Position numbers and translations under genes: made by a program
NCBI GenBank assembly: GCA_017473665.1
Contig: JAFUKK010000146.1
Location: forward strand, 1 to 8,223
Origin: Lachnospiraceae bacterium
Lineage (GTDB): Bacteria > Bacillota > Clostridia > Lachnospirales > Lachnospiraceae
Direction of reading: 5' to 3'
DNA: 8,223 bases
The notes under the pieces: model-generated
Told to the model about the DNA's origin: nothing
What the model saw: only the letters and a program-made list of their open reading frames with translations
The model's database searches: none
Shown: positions 1 through 5,648 of the stretch, one piece after another
Position numbering within the stretch: the stretch's first letter is position 1
Layout: each line of letters begins with the position of its first letter

Positions 1-37
1 AACATTATGCACATCCAAAGTTTCCGAGCAATTAACA

Positions 38-1063
38 TTAATCGTTCAACTGTTTTAATACACGAAGGTCGGATTCAAACAATAATTTAATATTATTAAT
101 ACCATACTTCAGCATTGCAGTACGCTCAATACCGATACCAAAAGCAAAACCACTGTAAACATTGGAATCAATCCCACAGTTCTCCAGTACCTTGTTATTT
201 ACTACGCCTGCACCCAAAATTTCAATCCAGCCGGTTCCTTTACAAAGCTTACAACCGGTTCCACCACACTCAAAACAGCTGCAATCCACTTCTACAGAGG
301 GCTCTGTGAAAGGGAAATAGGAAGGACGCAGTCTGGTTTTGGTACCCTCACCATAAATCTTCTTTACAAATTCATCCAACATACCCTGCAGGTCGCAAAG
401 GGTGATACCCTTGTCCACTACCAAACCTTCCATCTGGGTAAACATAGGTGAATGGGTAGCATCATCATCGGAACGGAATACCTTACCGGGAGATAAAATC
501 TTAATAGGGGGCTGCTGCTTCTCCATAACATGAATCTGTCCTGCGGAAGTCTGGGTTCTCAGCAAGAACTCAGGGGACAGATAAAAGGTATCCTGCATGT
601 CTCTGGCAGGATGGTCCTGAGGAGTATTTAATGCTGTAAAATTATAATAGTCAGTCTCAATCTCAGTACCTTCGTAAATCTCAAAGCCCATTCCGGCGAA
701 AATATCAATCAGCTGATTACGAATCAGGGTAATGGGATGAAGATTACCCTCTTCGGATTCCACTGCGGGCAGGGAAATATCAATCTTCTCAGACTCATAC
801 TTATCCTGCAATTCCTTTGCTTTTATTTTGGTATCCAGCTGGCCCAAATAATCCAAAGCCCATACCTTCAGCTCATTGACACCCTTACCGTAGTCAGCTC
901 TCTCCTCAGGGGCAATATTTTTCATTTCTTTCATCAACAGGCCGATTTTACCGGTCTTACCATCCAAAAATTTCTTTTTGAACTCATATACTTCCTTGGA
1001 GGAATTTAATTCCTCTGCGCCGGAAATGATTTCCTGCTTAATCTGTTCTAAATTTGCGTTCAT
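38..1063 (-). CDS. pheS: Phenylalanine--tRNA ligase alpha subunit
   Basis: Class II aminoacyl-tRNA synthetase catalytic subunit; with PheT it forms the cytoplasmic alpha2-beta2 enzyme that charges tRNA-Phe. Seen (341-aa numbering): an N-terminal helical, probably coiled-coil arm (about 1-90), a motif 1 region (about 108-154, including [14 protein letters not shown]), motif 2 (about 193-212, [19 protein letters not shown]) and motif 3 (about 305-321, [17 protein letters not shown]). A Cys-rich insert at 261-274 ([14 protein letters not shown]) is a known feature of Gram-positive PheS and may bind metal. Length is normal for the family. Start choice: an ATG at 1069 has AAGGA almost touching it, whereas the ATG at 1063 sits 8 nt from AGGA, so 1063 is preferred (Met-Asn-Ala). 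A T-box leader and strong promoter lie directly upstream. pheT normally follows, but only 37 nt remain downstream and no convincing start is visible there. Confidence 0.96.
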   Translation of the reverse strand: MNANLEQIKQEIISGAEELNSSKEVYEFKKKFLDGKTGKIGLLMKEMKNIAPEERADYGKGVNELKVWALDYLGQLDTKIKAKELQDKYESEKIDISLPAVESEEGNLHPITLIRNQLIDIFAGMGFEIYEGTEIETDYYNFTALNTPQDHPARDMQDTFYLSPEFLLRTQTSAGQIHVMEKQQPPIKILSPGKVFRSDDDATHSPMFTQMEGLVVDKGITLCDLQGMLDEFVKKIYGEGTKTRLRPSYFPFTEPSVEVDCSCFECGGTGCKLCKGTGWIEILGAGVVNNKVLENCGIDSNVYSGFAFGIGIERTAMLKYGINNIKLLFESDLRVLKQLND

Positions 1064-1092
1064 ACTCATCTTCCTTTCTTTTATAAAAATAG

Positions 1093-1123
1093 AAAAACCC
1101 TTGTAGTCGTAAAACTACAAGGG
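1093..1123 (-). terminator. Rho-independent terminator of the pheS T-box
   Basis: On the minus strand a perfect 10-bp stem (1123-1114 with 1107-1098, CCCTTGTAGT paired to ACTACAAGGG) closes a 6-nt loop and is followed by TTTTT at 1097-1093. It lies 11 nt downstream of the T-box sequence, where the regulated terminator of a T-box leader is expected. It is followed within 30 nt by the pheS ribosome binding site. Confidence 0.93.
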
Positions 1124-1375
1124 ACGAAATTCTCCGCGGTACCACCCTGGTTCCTGATACTATATCAGACGCTCATTTACGCTTAACGTGCGCTACCCGG
1201 CTTGAAATACTGGTCATAAACGTTCCTCCAAGCAGCTCCGGTGGGAAATTCGAGAACCAACGATTAAATCAATCCGTCAGGATACATTCTGAACTTAAGG
1301 AAGCTTTCAGCCGGTGACTTCCTCTCTCTATAAGAAAAATGCTCTCTACTGTACACCTTCATCGCTTTTCACTTA
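1093..1375 (-). promoter_or_regulatory. T-box riboswitch, tRNA-Phe responsive, controlling pheS
   Basis: Read on the minus strand, the T-box sequence AGGGTGGTACCGCG lies at 1148-1135. Its UGGU would pair with a tRNA acceptor end carrying A73, as in tRNA-Phe. Stem I can be traced: a base helix GGTG (1357-1354) with CACC (1243-1240), a loop E-like AGTA (1350-1347) facing GAA (1251-1249), then a helix GAGAGC (1346-1341) with GTTCTC (1257-1252). The specifier that follows GAA-U is UUC (1247-1245), a Phe codon; the overlapping UUU is also Phe. By the known mechanism, uncharged tRNA-Phe stabilises the antiterminator and lets transcription reach pheS, while charged tRNA leaves the terminator formed. 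The 5' limit is estimated from the promoter position. Confidence 0.95.
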
Positions 1376-1381
1376 TGAAAT

Positions 1382-1410
1382 ATAGTAAGTTTTTTTACAA
1401 AAAATGTCAA
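1382..1410 (-). promoter_or_regulatory. Sigma-A type promoter of the pheS T-box transcript
   Basis: A consensus -35 box TTGACA (1410-1405) is separated by 17 nt from TACTAT (1387-1382) on the minus strand, placing the start near 1375, just before T-box stem I. The spacer is rich in T and A runs. The -35 box contains the TGA stop codon of the upstream acetyltransferase gene (1409-1407), so the two units abut without an intergenic spacer. Confidence 0.85.
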
Positions 1411-1982
1411 GGGGTAATTTCTTTATCCTCATCCGTAATATCCGAAATGGACCTGGGTGCTGTCGGCAGCTCCCGATAATCTGTCAACTGCAGGCTGTAC
1501 CATTTCACATCTCTCCACTGGCCCAGCTTGTAACCTACATTGTGGAACACACCCACTGTCTCAAAACCATACGCCTCATGAAAGGCCTCGCTATTGGGAT
1601 TGGGACTGGTGACACCTGCAAAAGCTGTATAATAGCCCTGTATTTTCAATAAATCTATCAGTTTGTCATACAGCATGGTCGCTATATGCTGTCTGTGATA
1701 TGTTTCCTCTATATAGATAGACAAATCTGCCGACCATTGATAGGCCGCCCGTTCCCGATGCTTGGAAGCGTAGGCATACCCCACCACTTTACCATCCATT
1801 TCACAGACCAAATAGGGAAACTGATTCATAATGTTATTCATTCTGTTCCGAAATTCAGCCACTGACGGCACCTGAGTCTCAAAGGATATAGATGTCTCTT
1901 CAACATATTTTTTATAGATATCCAATATCGTTTCTGCGTCTGCCAAACTCGCTTCACGTATCAATCTGTTATACCCTGTCAT
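1407..1982 (-). CDS. GNAT N-acetyltransferase, phosphinothricin acetyltransferase-like (PAT/MnaT type)
   Basis: Predicted soluble acetyl-CoA-dependent N-acetyltransferase of 191 aa. Family marks in order: an N-terminal IREASLADAETILDIY segment, the family signature ISFETQVPS (about 32-40), VGYAYASKHRERAAY (about 67-81), the acetyl-CoA motif A region around 88-110, and a C-terminal GYKLGQWRDVKWYSLQL (about 130-146). This pattern is typical of the PAT/Bar/MnaT/YwnH group, whose members acetylate phosphinothricin, methionine sulfoximine or related amines; the true substrate cannot be read from sequence. In motif A (YHRQHIATMLY, 95-105) the usual first Gly of Q/RxxGxG/A is His99, which is unusual. 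A roughly 20-residue acidic tail follows the domain. Start: the frame stays open to an ATG at 2048, but a promoter lies inside that extension, and AAGGAG (1996-1991) sits 8 nt before the ATG at 1982. Confidence 0.88.
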   Translation of the reverse strand: MTGYNRLIREASLADAETILDIYKKYVEETSISFETQVPSVAEFRNRMNNIMNQFPYLVCEMDGKVVGYAYASKHRERAAYQWSADLSIYIEETYHRQHIATMLYDKLIDLLKIQGYYTAFAGVTSPNPNSEAFHEAYGFETVGVFHNVGYKLGQWRDVKWYSLQLTDYRELPTAPRSISDITDEDKEITP

Positions 1983-2024
1983 ATCCTCTGCTCCTTCATT
2001 TAATACGCACATCACGTTTTTGTC

Positions 2025-2053
2025 ATTGTAGCACTCCCCCAAAAGCATGTAAA
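2025..2053 (-). promoter_or_regulatory. Extended -10 promoter of the acetyltransferase gene
   Basis: On the minus strand TTTACA (2053-2048) and TACAAT (2030-2025) are spaced exactly 17 nt apart and each match the sigma-A consensus at 5 of 6 positions. The -10 is preceded by TGC, giving an extended -10. The predicted start near 2018 leaves a leader of about 35 nt with AAGGAG in front of the ATG at 1982. This promoter is the main reason to reject the longer reading frame that begins at 2048. Confidence 0.75.
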
Positions 2054-2074
2054 GACTTGTTTAAAATTAGTTTC

Positions 2075-2440
2075 TCACACCTTTACTGCCACCTGATACT
2101 CATCCTCATAAACTATCTCCCCTACAAAATTAGTATAAACCATATCATAAGGATGATTATATTTATTCAGCAGTCCCATCACCGGCTCCAACTTTTCCAA
2201 CATATGTGCTGTATTTTCCACCTTAAAGTAAGTAATCACCGGTTGGTCTCCTCCCTGACACACATCCGGAATAGGAAGATTATCTTCAAACCATGCATTA
2301 ATACTCTTAAACAATTCCGCATCTGCTTCTTCCATTACACCATCGTAAATTTTTCTCCAACACATAGCAAAAATACCCTTGGGTTGCTTTGTAACATAGG
2401 ATAATTCTCTTCCTTGAATACGAACATATTTAAAATTCAT
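2075..2440 (-). CDS. Conserved-looking hypothetical protein, 121 aa
   Basis: I do not recognise a named domain. The protein is small, soluble in appearance (no signal peptide or membrane segment), slightly acidic and rich in aromatic residues. It opens with MNFKYVRIQGRELSYVTK and has an acidic stretch DGVMEEADAELFKSINAWF (about 33-51) that looks helical. The C-terminal half (PYDMVYTNFVGEIVYEDEYQ, about 97-116) has alternating beta-like character. The alpha/beta pattern would suit a small ligand-binding or effector-binding fold, but that is a guess. Start: the frame extends to a TTG at 2467, but GGAGG at 2453-2449 region is placed 7 nt before the ATG at 2440, which decides for the shorter form. 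It follows the Nudix gene by 50 nt with no terminator between, so cotranscription with it is likely. Confidence 0.8.
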   Translation of the reverse strand: MNFKYVRIQGRELSYVTKQPKGIFAMCWRKIYDGVMEEADAELFKSINAWFEDNLPIPDVCQGGDQPVITYFKVENTAHMLEKLEPVMGLLNKYNHPYDMVYTNFVGEIVYEDEYQVAVKV

Positions 2441-2490
2441 ATCAAAACCTCCATTTATTAACTTCAATATTTTATCTTAAAATCAAAATT

Positions 2491-2973
2491 CTACTTCCAA
2501 AATTCCAATAACTTCTCATCTATAGCCGCAATAGACTCTCCCGTTATTTGACTGTAAAACGCCAACTTCTCTATTTCTTCCTTATCGCTACGCTTCCGCG
2601 TGATGGCCTCCATCATAGTCTCCTGAATGGTTACACCATACAAGGCTCCATATTCTTCATGCCACTGGGGATTAAAATACCCCGGCGCCATATGATAGTA
2701 CATTAATCCCAGATATTGATATTCCACATTTTCCAGCCCCAATTCCTCATATCCTTCCCTCACGATACATTGTCGCAGGCTTTCCCCTTCCTCTATGCAA
2801 CCACCAAAAATCTCCCAACACTGACGCCAGCGATTCCACCCCATCAGATATTCTTCTCCTACCTTTACAACTACCAACGCATGGGTTACCGGAGTATGTT
2901 TCTGCTGTGCAGTCTCCTCATCCACAAAAAACACATCCAACAATTCATTTCCCTTATGATCCTTTACAATCAT
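2491..2973 (-). CDS. Nudix hydrolase
   Basis: Predicted cytoplasmic, divalent-metal-dependent pyrophosphohydrolase acting on a nucleoside diphosphate linked to another group (X). The protein is 160 aa, a usual size for single-domain Nudix enzymes. The Nudix box GX5EX7REUXEEXGU is complete at residues 58-80: Gly58, Glu64, Arg72-Glu73, Glu76-Glu77, Gly79, with Gly74 at the position that is usually a bulkier hydrophobic residue. It is preceded by the strand WEIFGG (53-58), equivalent to the common WELPGG. The substrate cannot be assigned, since no family-specific motif outside the box is recognisable to me. Start: ATG at 2973 with AAAGGAG 7 nt upstream. Regulation: the best promoter lies at 3130-3102, and a strong terminator stands between it and this gene, suggesting either attenuation or simple insulation from the upstream mur operon. 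Confidence 0.92.
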   Translation of the reverse strand: MIVKDHKGNELLDVFFVDEETAQQKHTPVTHALVVVKVGEEYLMGWNRWRQCWEIFGGCIEEGESLRQCIVREGYEELGLENVEYQYLGLMYYHMAPGYFNPQWHEEYGALYGVTIQETMMEAITRKRSDKEEIEKLAFYSQITGESIAAIDEKLLEFWK

Positions 2974-3032
2974 GTGTTACTCTCCTTTCCTTCCTTTATA
3001 CATTCGCACATGCCGGCACTATCCGGATAAAT

Positions 3033-3069
3033 AAAAAAAAGCCTGTCAGGGATATTTTCCCTAACAAGC
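3033..3069 (-). terminator. Intrinsic terminator between murD2 and the Nudix gene
   Basis: On the minus strand an 11-bp stem (3069-3059 with 3051-3041; two G-T wobbles, otherwise complementary) closes a 7-nt A/T loop and is followed by eight T residues (3040-3033). It could end the spoIID-like/murL/murD2 transcript. It also lies about 25 nt into the transcript predicted from the promoter at 3130-3102, so it may work as a leader attenuator for the Nudix gene. Confidence 0.92.
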
Positions 3070-3096
3070 GTGGATCAGACTTTCGTCTACTATCGT
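3070..3096 (-). promoter_or_regulatory. Structured leader segment of unknown class upstream of the Nudix gene
   Basis: Between the predicted transcription start (about 3096) and the terminator, the minus strand forms a small hairpin. The inner stem is AGAC (3088-3085) with GTCT (3080-3077), closed by a GAAA tetraloop of the GNRA type. An outer helix GAT (3094-3092) with ATC (3075-3073) flanks a 3-by-1 internal loop. With the terminator this gives a transcript of about 64 nt. I compared it from memory with purine, preQ1, ZTP, fluoride, guanidine, THF and ykkC-type riboswitches and saw no match. It may be a short regulatory leader, a small RNA, or only a 3' UTR. Confidence 0.4.
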
Positions 3097-3101
3097 ATTA
3101 A

Positions 3102-3130
3102 AGCATATAATATAGATACTGTTGTGTCAA
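3102..3130 (-). promoter_or_regulatory. Probable promoter of the Nudix leader or small RNA
   Basis: TTGACA (3130-3125) is followed after 17 nt by TATGCT (3107-3102) on the minus strand; the -35 is perfect and the -10 matches at 4 of 6 positions. The spacer is very A/T rich. As at the pheS promoter, the -35 hexamer includes the TGA stop codon of the preceding gene (murD2, 3129-3127). The weaker -10 lowers confidence. Confidence 0.6.
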
Positions 3131-4326
3131 GTCCCTAACGCGTTCACCAGACTCTGGAACACATCTCCCCGTTCCTCAAAATTCTTAAAGTAGCCATAGG
3201 AAGCTGCCGCCGGTGACAATACACAGGCCTCCCCTTCCCCGGTTAGCTCTCCGGCCAGTGCCACCGCCCCGGTAAGGTCATCTGCCAAATATACATTACT
3301 GCAATCCTTCACTGCCTGCCATATCCGTTTGCCCGCTTCGTAGGTACAAATAAACCGCACTGCAGAGGTATTTCTCATAAACTCCTGTAAAATCCTATAA
3401 TCTACTCCCCGGTCCATGCCACCGATGATAATACTGCCCACCTTGGGAATACTTTGCACTGCATGAATGGCCGCCTCGGGAATGGTACTGATGGAATCAT
3501 CATAGTAACGCACTCCCTTTACCTCTGTCACAAATTGTAACCGATGAGGCAGGCCTTGGAACCGTGCCATACTCTCCCGCACCTTGGCTCCATCACAGCC
3601 ATAAACCTGTGTAGCAATGCGATATACAATATCCGCATTGTATTGATTATGGTCTCCCAGAATCTGCAATTCATAACGGGTACTAAAATCATAGGGAAGC
3701 ACCGTCACCTGACCTGCACAGGGAATCTCCGGTACATTCTCTCCTACCAGAAAGAAGTCTCCTTCTTTTTGATATCTTCCGATATTACTTTTAGCCTGAA
3801 AATATCTCTCTAAAGTATCATAATAATCCAAATGCTCCTCATAGAGATTTAAAAACACTGCCACATGAGGGGATACCTTAGTATGAGCCAGCTGATGACA
3901 GGACATCTCAAACACCACAATGGTATTCTCGTCCATCTGTCCAAAATAATCCAAACAGGGCAACCCGATATTGCCCATGAGAATCACCTTTTTACCGCTA
4001 TTTTCCTGCAGTACCTGATACAGCATAGAGGAGGTAGTACTCTTACCCTTGGTTCCGGTGATACCTATGACCCTATCTCTATACTCCTCTAAGAAAATCT
4101 CTGTCTGAGAAGTAAATTTCGGATGCTCCTCGTCCATACGGATGCCGGGACTTTTAATGATATAATCATAGTCCTCTTCCCGGATATTCTCTCTCTTACC
4201 CTCAAATATGGTAATTTTCGCACCGGGACATAATTCCTTGAAAAAAGCCTCCGTGGACTTTCCTTCCCGTCCATAGCCCCATATCAAAATATTTTTGTTT
4301 TGGAATTTATCAATCACCTTCGACAA
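3127..4326 (-). CDS. murD2: MurD-like ligase, probable UDP-MurNAc-L-Ala--L-Glu ligase (MurD2 type)
   Basis: Cytoplasmic Mur-ligase of 399 aa, shorter than the usual 440-460 of MurD. It probably adds glutamate to UDP-MurNAc-L-alanine using ATP. Seen: an N-terminal Rossmann-like segment (ILIWGYGREGKST, 13-25), the Mur ligase P-loop GITGTKGKST (88-97), EMSCHQL (140-146) in place of the usual ELSSFQL, EEHLD (163-167), a candidate carbamylated lysine Lys179 in YFQAKSNI, GDHNQYN (224-230), LPHRL (259-263), and the C-terminal LSPAAASYGYFKNFEERG (about 370-387). The loop that reads DSKATN in canonical MurD is DSISTIPE here (277-284). Together with the adjacent murL, this suggests the MurD2 branch that uses L-Glu; the stereochemistry is inferred. 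Start: a TTG at 4326, 1 nt after the murL stop, with AAGGGA about 10 nt upstream inside murL. Translational coupling is likely. Confidence 0.88.
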   Translation of the reverse strand: MSKVIDKFQNKNILIWGYGREGKSTEAFFKELCPGAKITIFEGKRENIREEDYDYIIKSPGIRMDEEHPKFTSQTEIFLEEYRDRVIGITGTKGKSTTSSMLYQVLQENSGKKVILMGNIGLPCLDYFGQMDENTIVVFEMSCHQLAHTKVSPHVAVFLNLYEEHLDYYDTLERYFQAKSNIGRYQKEGDFFLVGENVPEIPCAGQVTVLPYDFSTRYELQILGDHNQYNADIVYRIATQVYGCDGAKVRESMARFQGLPHRLQFVTEVKGVRYYDDSISTIPEAAIHAVQSIPKVGSIIIGGMDRGVDYRILQEFMRNTSAVRFICTYEAGKRIWQAVKDCSNVYLADDLTGAVALAGELTGEGEACVLSPAAASYGYFKNFEERGDVFQSLVNALGT

Positions 4327-4327
4327 A

Positions 4328-5644
4328 TCAATTTCTTCCCTTCATCATTACTACAAACTCTTCCGGCAAATTATGCTCATCTTCAAATCCCTCCAGCATA
4401 GGTGCCAAGGGCTGTGCCATAGCCATAATCTGCGCTTCATAACGTTCTGTCAGCAGACTCTTTCCTCCCTGTTCTATAAAATAACGCAAGGAAGCCAATA
4501 CCTCGCTACGGGTACCTACGCACTCAAAGGGTTTATTCTCCAAAATACCTGTAAGCTCCCGAAAATCCTTATCCAGAGACTCTTTATCCAGTAGTTTCTC
4601 ACCAAATATCTCTACCAAGCGCTCCTGCTTCAGGAAAGGGGTCAAAATAATATATACAAAGAGGCACTTGGGACAATCACAACACCAGATGCCCTGCTTG
4701 CTGCCTTTATTACAGCTACGGAAAATCTCATGATATCGGGGATACTTAGCAAACTCCCGGGCAATCTGTATCTCCGCCCAGGGACGAAGCAAACTGAAAT
4801 AATGAATATCCGAATCTGTCACCTGTTTGAAATATGCTATGAAATCCCGCTCAAATTCCAGGCTCTTGGAATATTGATGATTCACAAAGGAATCCTTTAC
4901 AGTAGACTCATTGGCACTGGTCTCATTGGACAGGGCAATATATTTCTTACCGCTCAGGTACGCTGCGATTACTGTAGAAAAGGCTACAATGGCAGAAAAA
5001 GGCGTATGGCCGTTGAGATAGCCTTCACTATTCAGCTTCAGCATATTGGGACAGAGGGTACGCTTGGCATAATAATCCCCCTGTTTCTCCTCATAGGCAT
5101 CAATGACCTCTTTGATAGCACTACCATAATTAATATGATAAGTGGTCACTCCATAGTCCTGCAATAAGCACAAGGACACCACCGAATCCTTACCACCGCC
5201 CACCGGTACCAGGCATCCCTCATAGGAAGCCTCATCATGGAGCACACCGGGATATGGCTGCTCACAGCAAATCTCTACCAATTCCTCCTGGGATACTGAA
5301 ATATCATTTATGTACATGAACTCGCCCAGTCCATGGTAATATAATTTCTGCCACCATTTCAGCTGCTCCTTTGTAAAGCCGCCACACAGTACCCGCACCT
5401 TCTTGGGGCAGGTACATTTATAATAGCTGATGGTCTCCACCATACCCAGCTGAAATACCAGCTGACGCAGAATGGTTTCATCCACCTCCTTAAAAACCGG
5501 TAACTGCCATGTGGGGTGAAACTCGCTAAGACCCGGAATTTCAAAATCATAAACAATACGATAACTGTCTCCCTCTCTGGTTAAATGAAAATCTTTATAT
5601 AAAAATTCTGTATATTTTTCTCTTAATTCATCAAAGCCTTTCAA
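4328..5644 (-). CDS. murL: UDP-N-acetyl-alpha-D-muramoyl-L-alanyl-L-glutamate epimerase
   Basis: ATP-dependent epimerase that converts the terminal L-Glu of UDP-MurNAc-L-Ala-L-Glu to D-Glu (family founded on Xanthomonas MurL), so cell-wall D-Glu can be made without glutamate racemase. Seen in 438 aa: the PP-loop-like LVPVGGGKDSVVSL (about 145-158), GHTPFSAIVAF (about 213-223), SNETSANEST (about 239-248), NHQYSKSLEFE (about 255-265) and a Cys cluster CCDCPKC (about 321-327) that may bind metal. I recognise this motif order as MurL-like, and its neighbour is the expected partner ligase. Start: the frame is open to an ATG at 5662, but AGGAGG (5658-5653) lies 8 nt before a TTG at 5644, and the ATG precedes that site with no site of its own. 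With this start it begins 4 nt after the SpoIID-like stop codon, implying one operon and coupled translation. Confidence 0.88.
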   Translation of the reverse strand: MKGFDELREKYTEFLYKDFHLTREGDSYRIVYDFEIPGLSEFHPTWQLPVFKEVDETILRQLVFQLGMVETISYYKCTCPKKVRVLCGGFTKEQLKWWQKLYYHGLGEFMYINDISVSQEELVEICCEQPYPGVLHDEASYEGCLVPVGGGKDSVVSLCLLQDYGVTTYHINYGSAIKEVIDAYEEKQGDYYAKRTLCPNMLKLNSEGYLNGHTPFSAIVAFSTVIAAYLSGKKYIALSNETSANESTVKDSFVNHQYSKSLEFERDFIAYFKQVTDSDIHYFSLLRPWAEIQIAREFAKYPRYHEIFRSCNKGSKQGIWCCDCPKCLFVYIILTPFLKQERLVEIFGEKLLDKESLDKDFRELTGILENKPFECVGTRSEVLASLRYFIEQGGKSLLTERYEAQIMAMAQPLAPMLEGFEDEHNLPEEFVVMMKGRN

Positions 5645-5648
5645 ACAA

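Noticed and set aside
2012..2026. Tiny leader peptide frame (Met-Thr-Lys-Thr-stop) overlapping an in-frame ATG as TGATG, preceded by GGGGGAG
   Set aside because: Its start codon overlaps the promoter -10 box and lies upstream of the predicted transcription start. It would only be read on a transcript coming through from the upstream gene.
1983..2048. 22-codon N-terminal extension of the acetyltransferase, starting at ATG 2048
   Set aside because: The extended -10 promoter lies inside it, so the extension would not be transcribed from that promoter, and AAGGAG is correctly placed for the ATG at 1982.
1892..2404. Plus-strand open frames such as 1892-2404, 2716-3030, 3544-3813 and 4730-5167
   Set aside because: They run antisense to well-supported minus-strand genes, lack ribosome binding sites and give Ile/His/Leu-rich translations typical of shadow frames.
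3011..3028. Palindromes TATCCGGATA and TGCCGGCA between the terminator and the Nudix start
   Set aside because: Each is short (8-10 nt) and isolated; they could be operators or an antiterminator arm, but nothing in the sequence supports a specific role.
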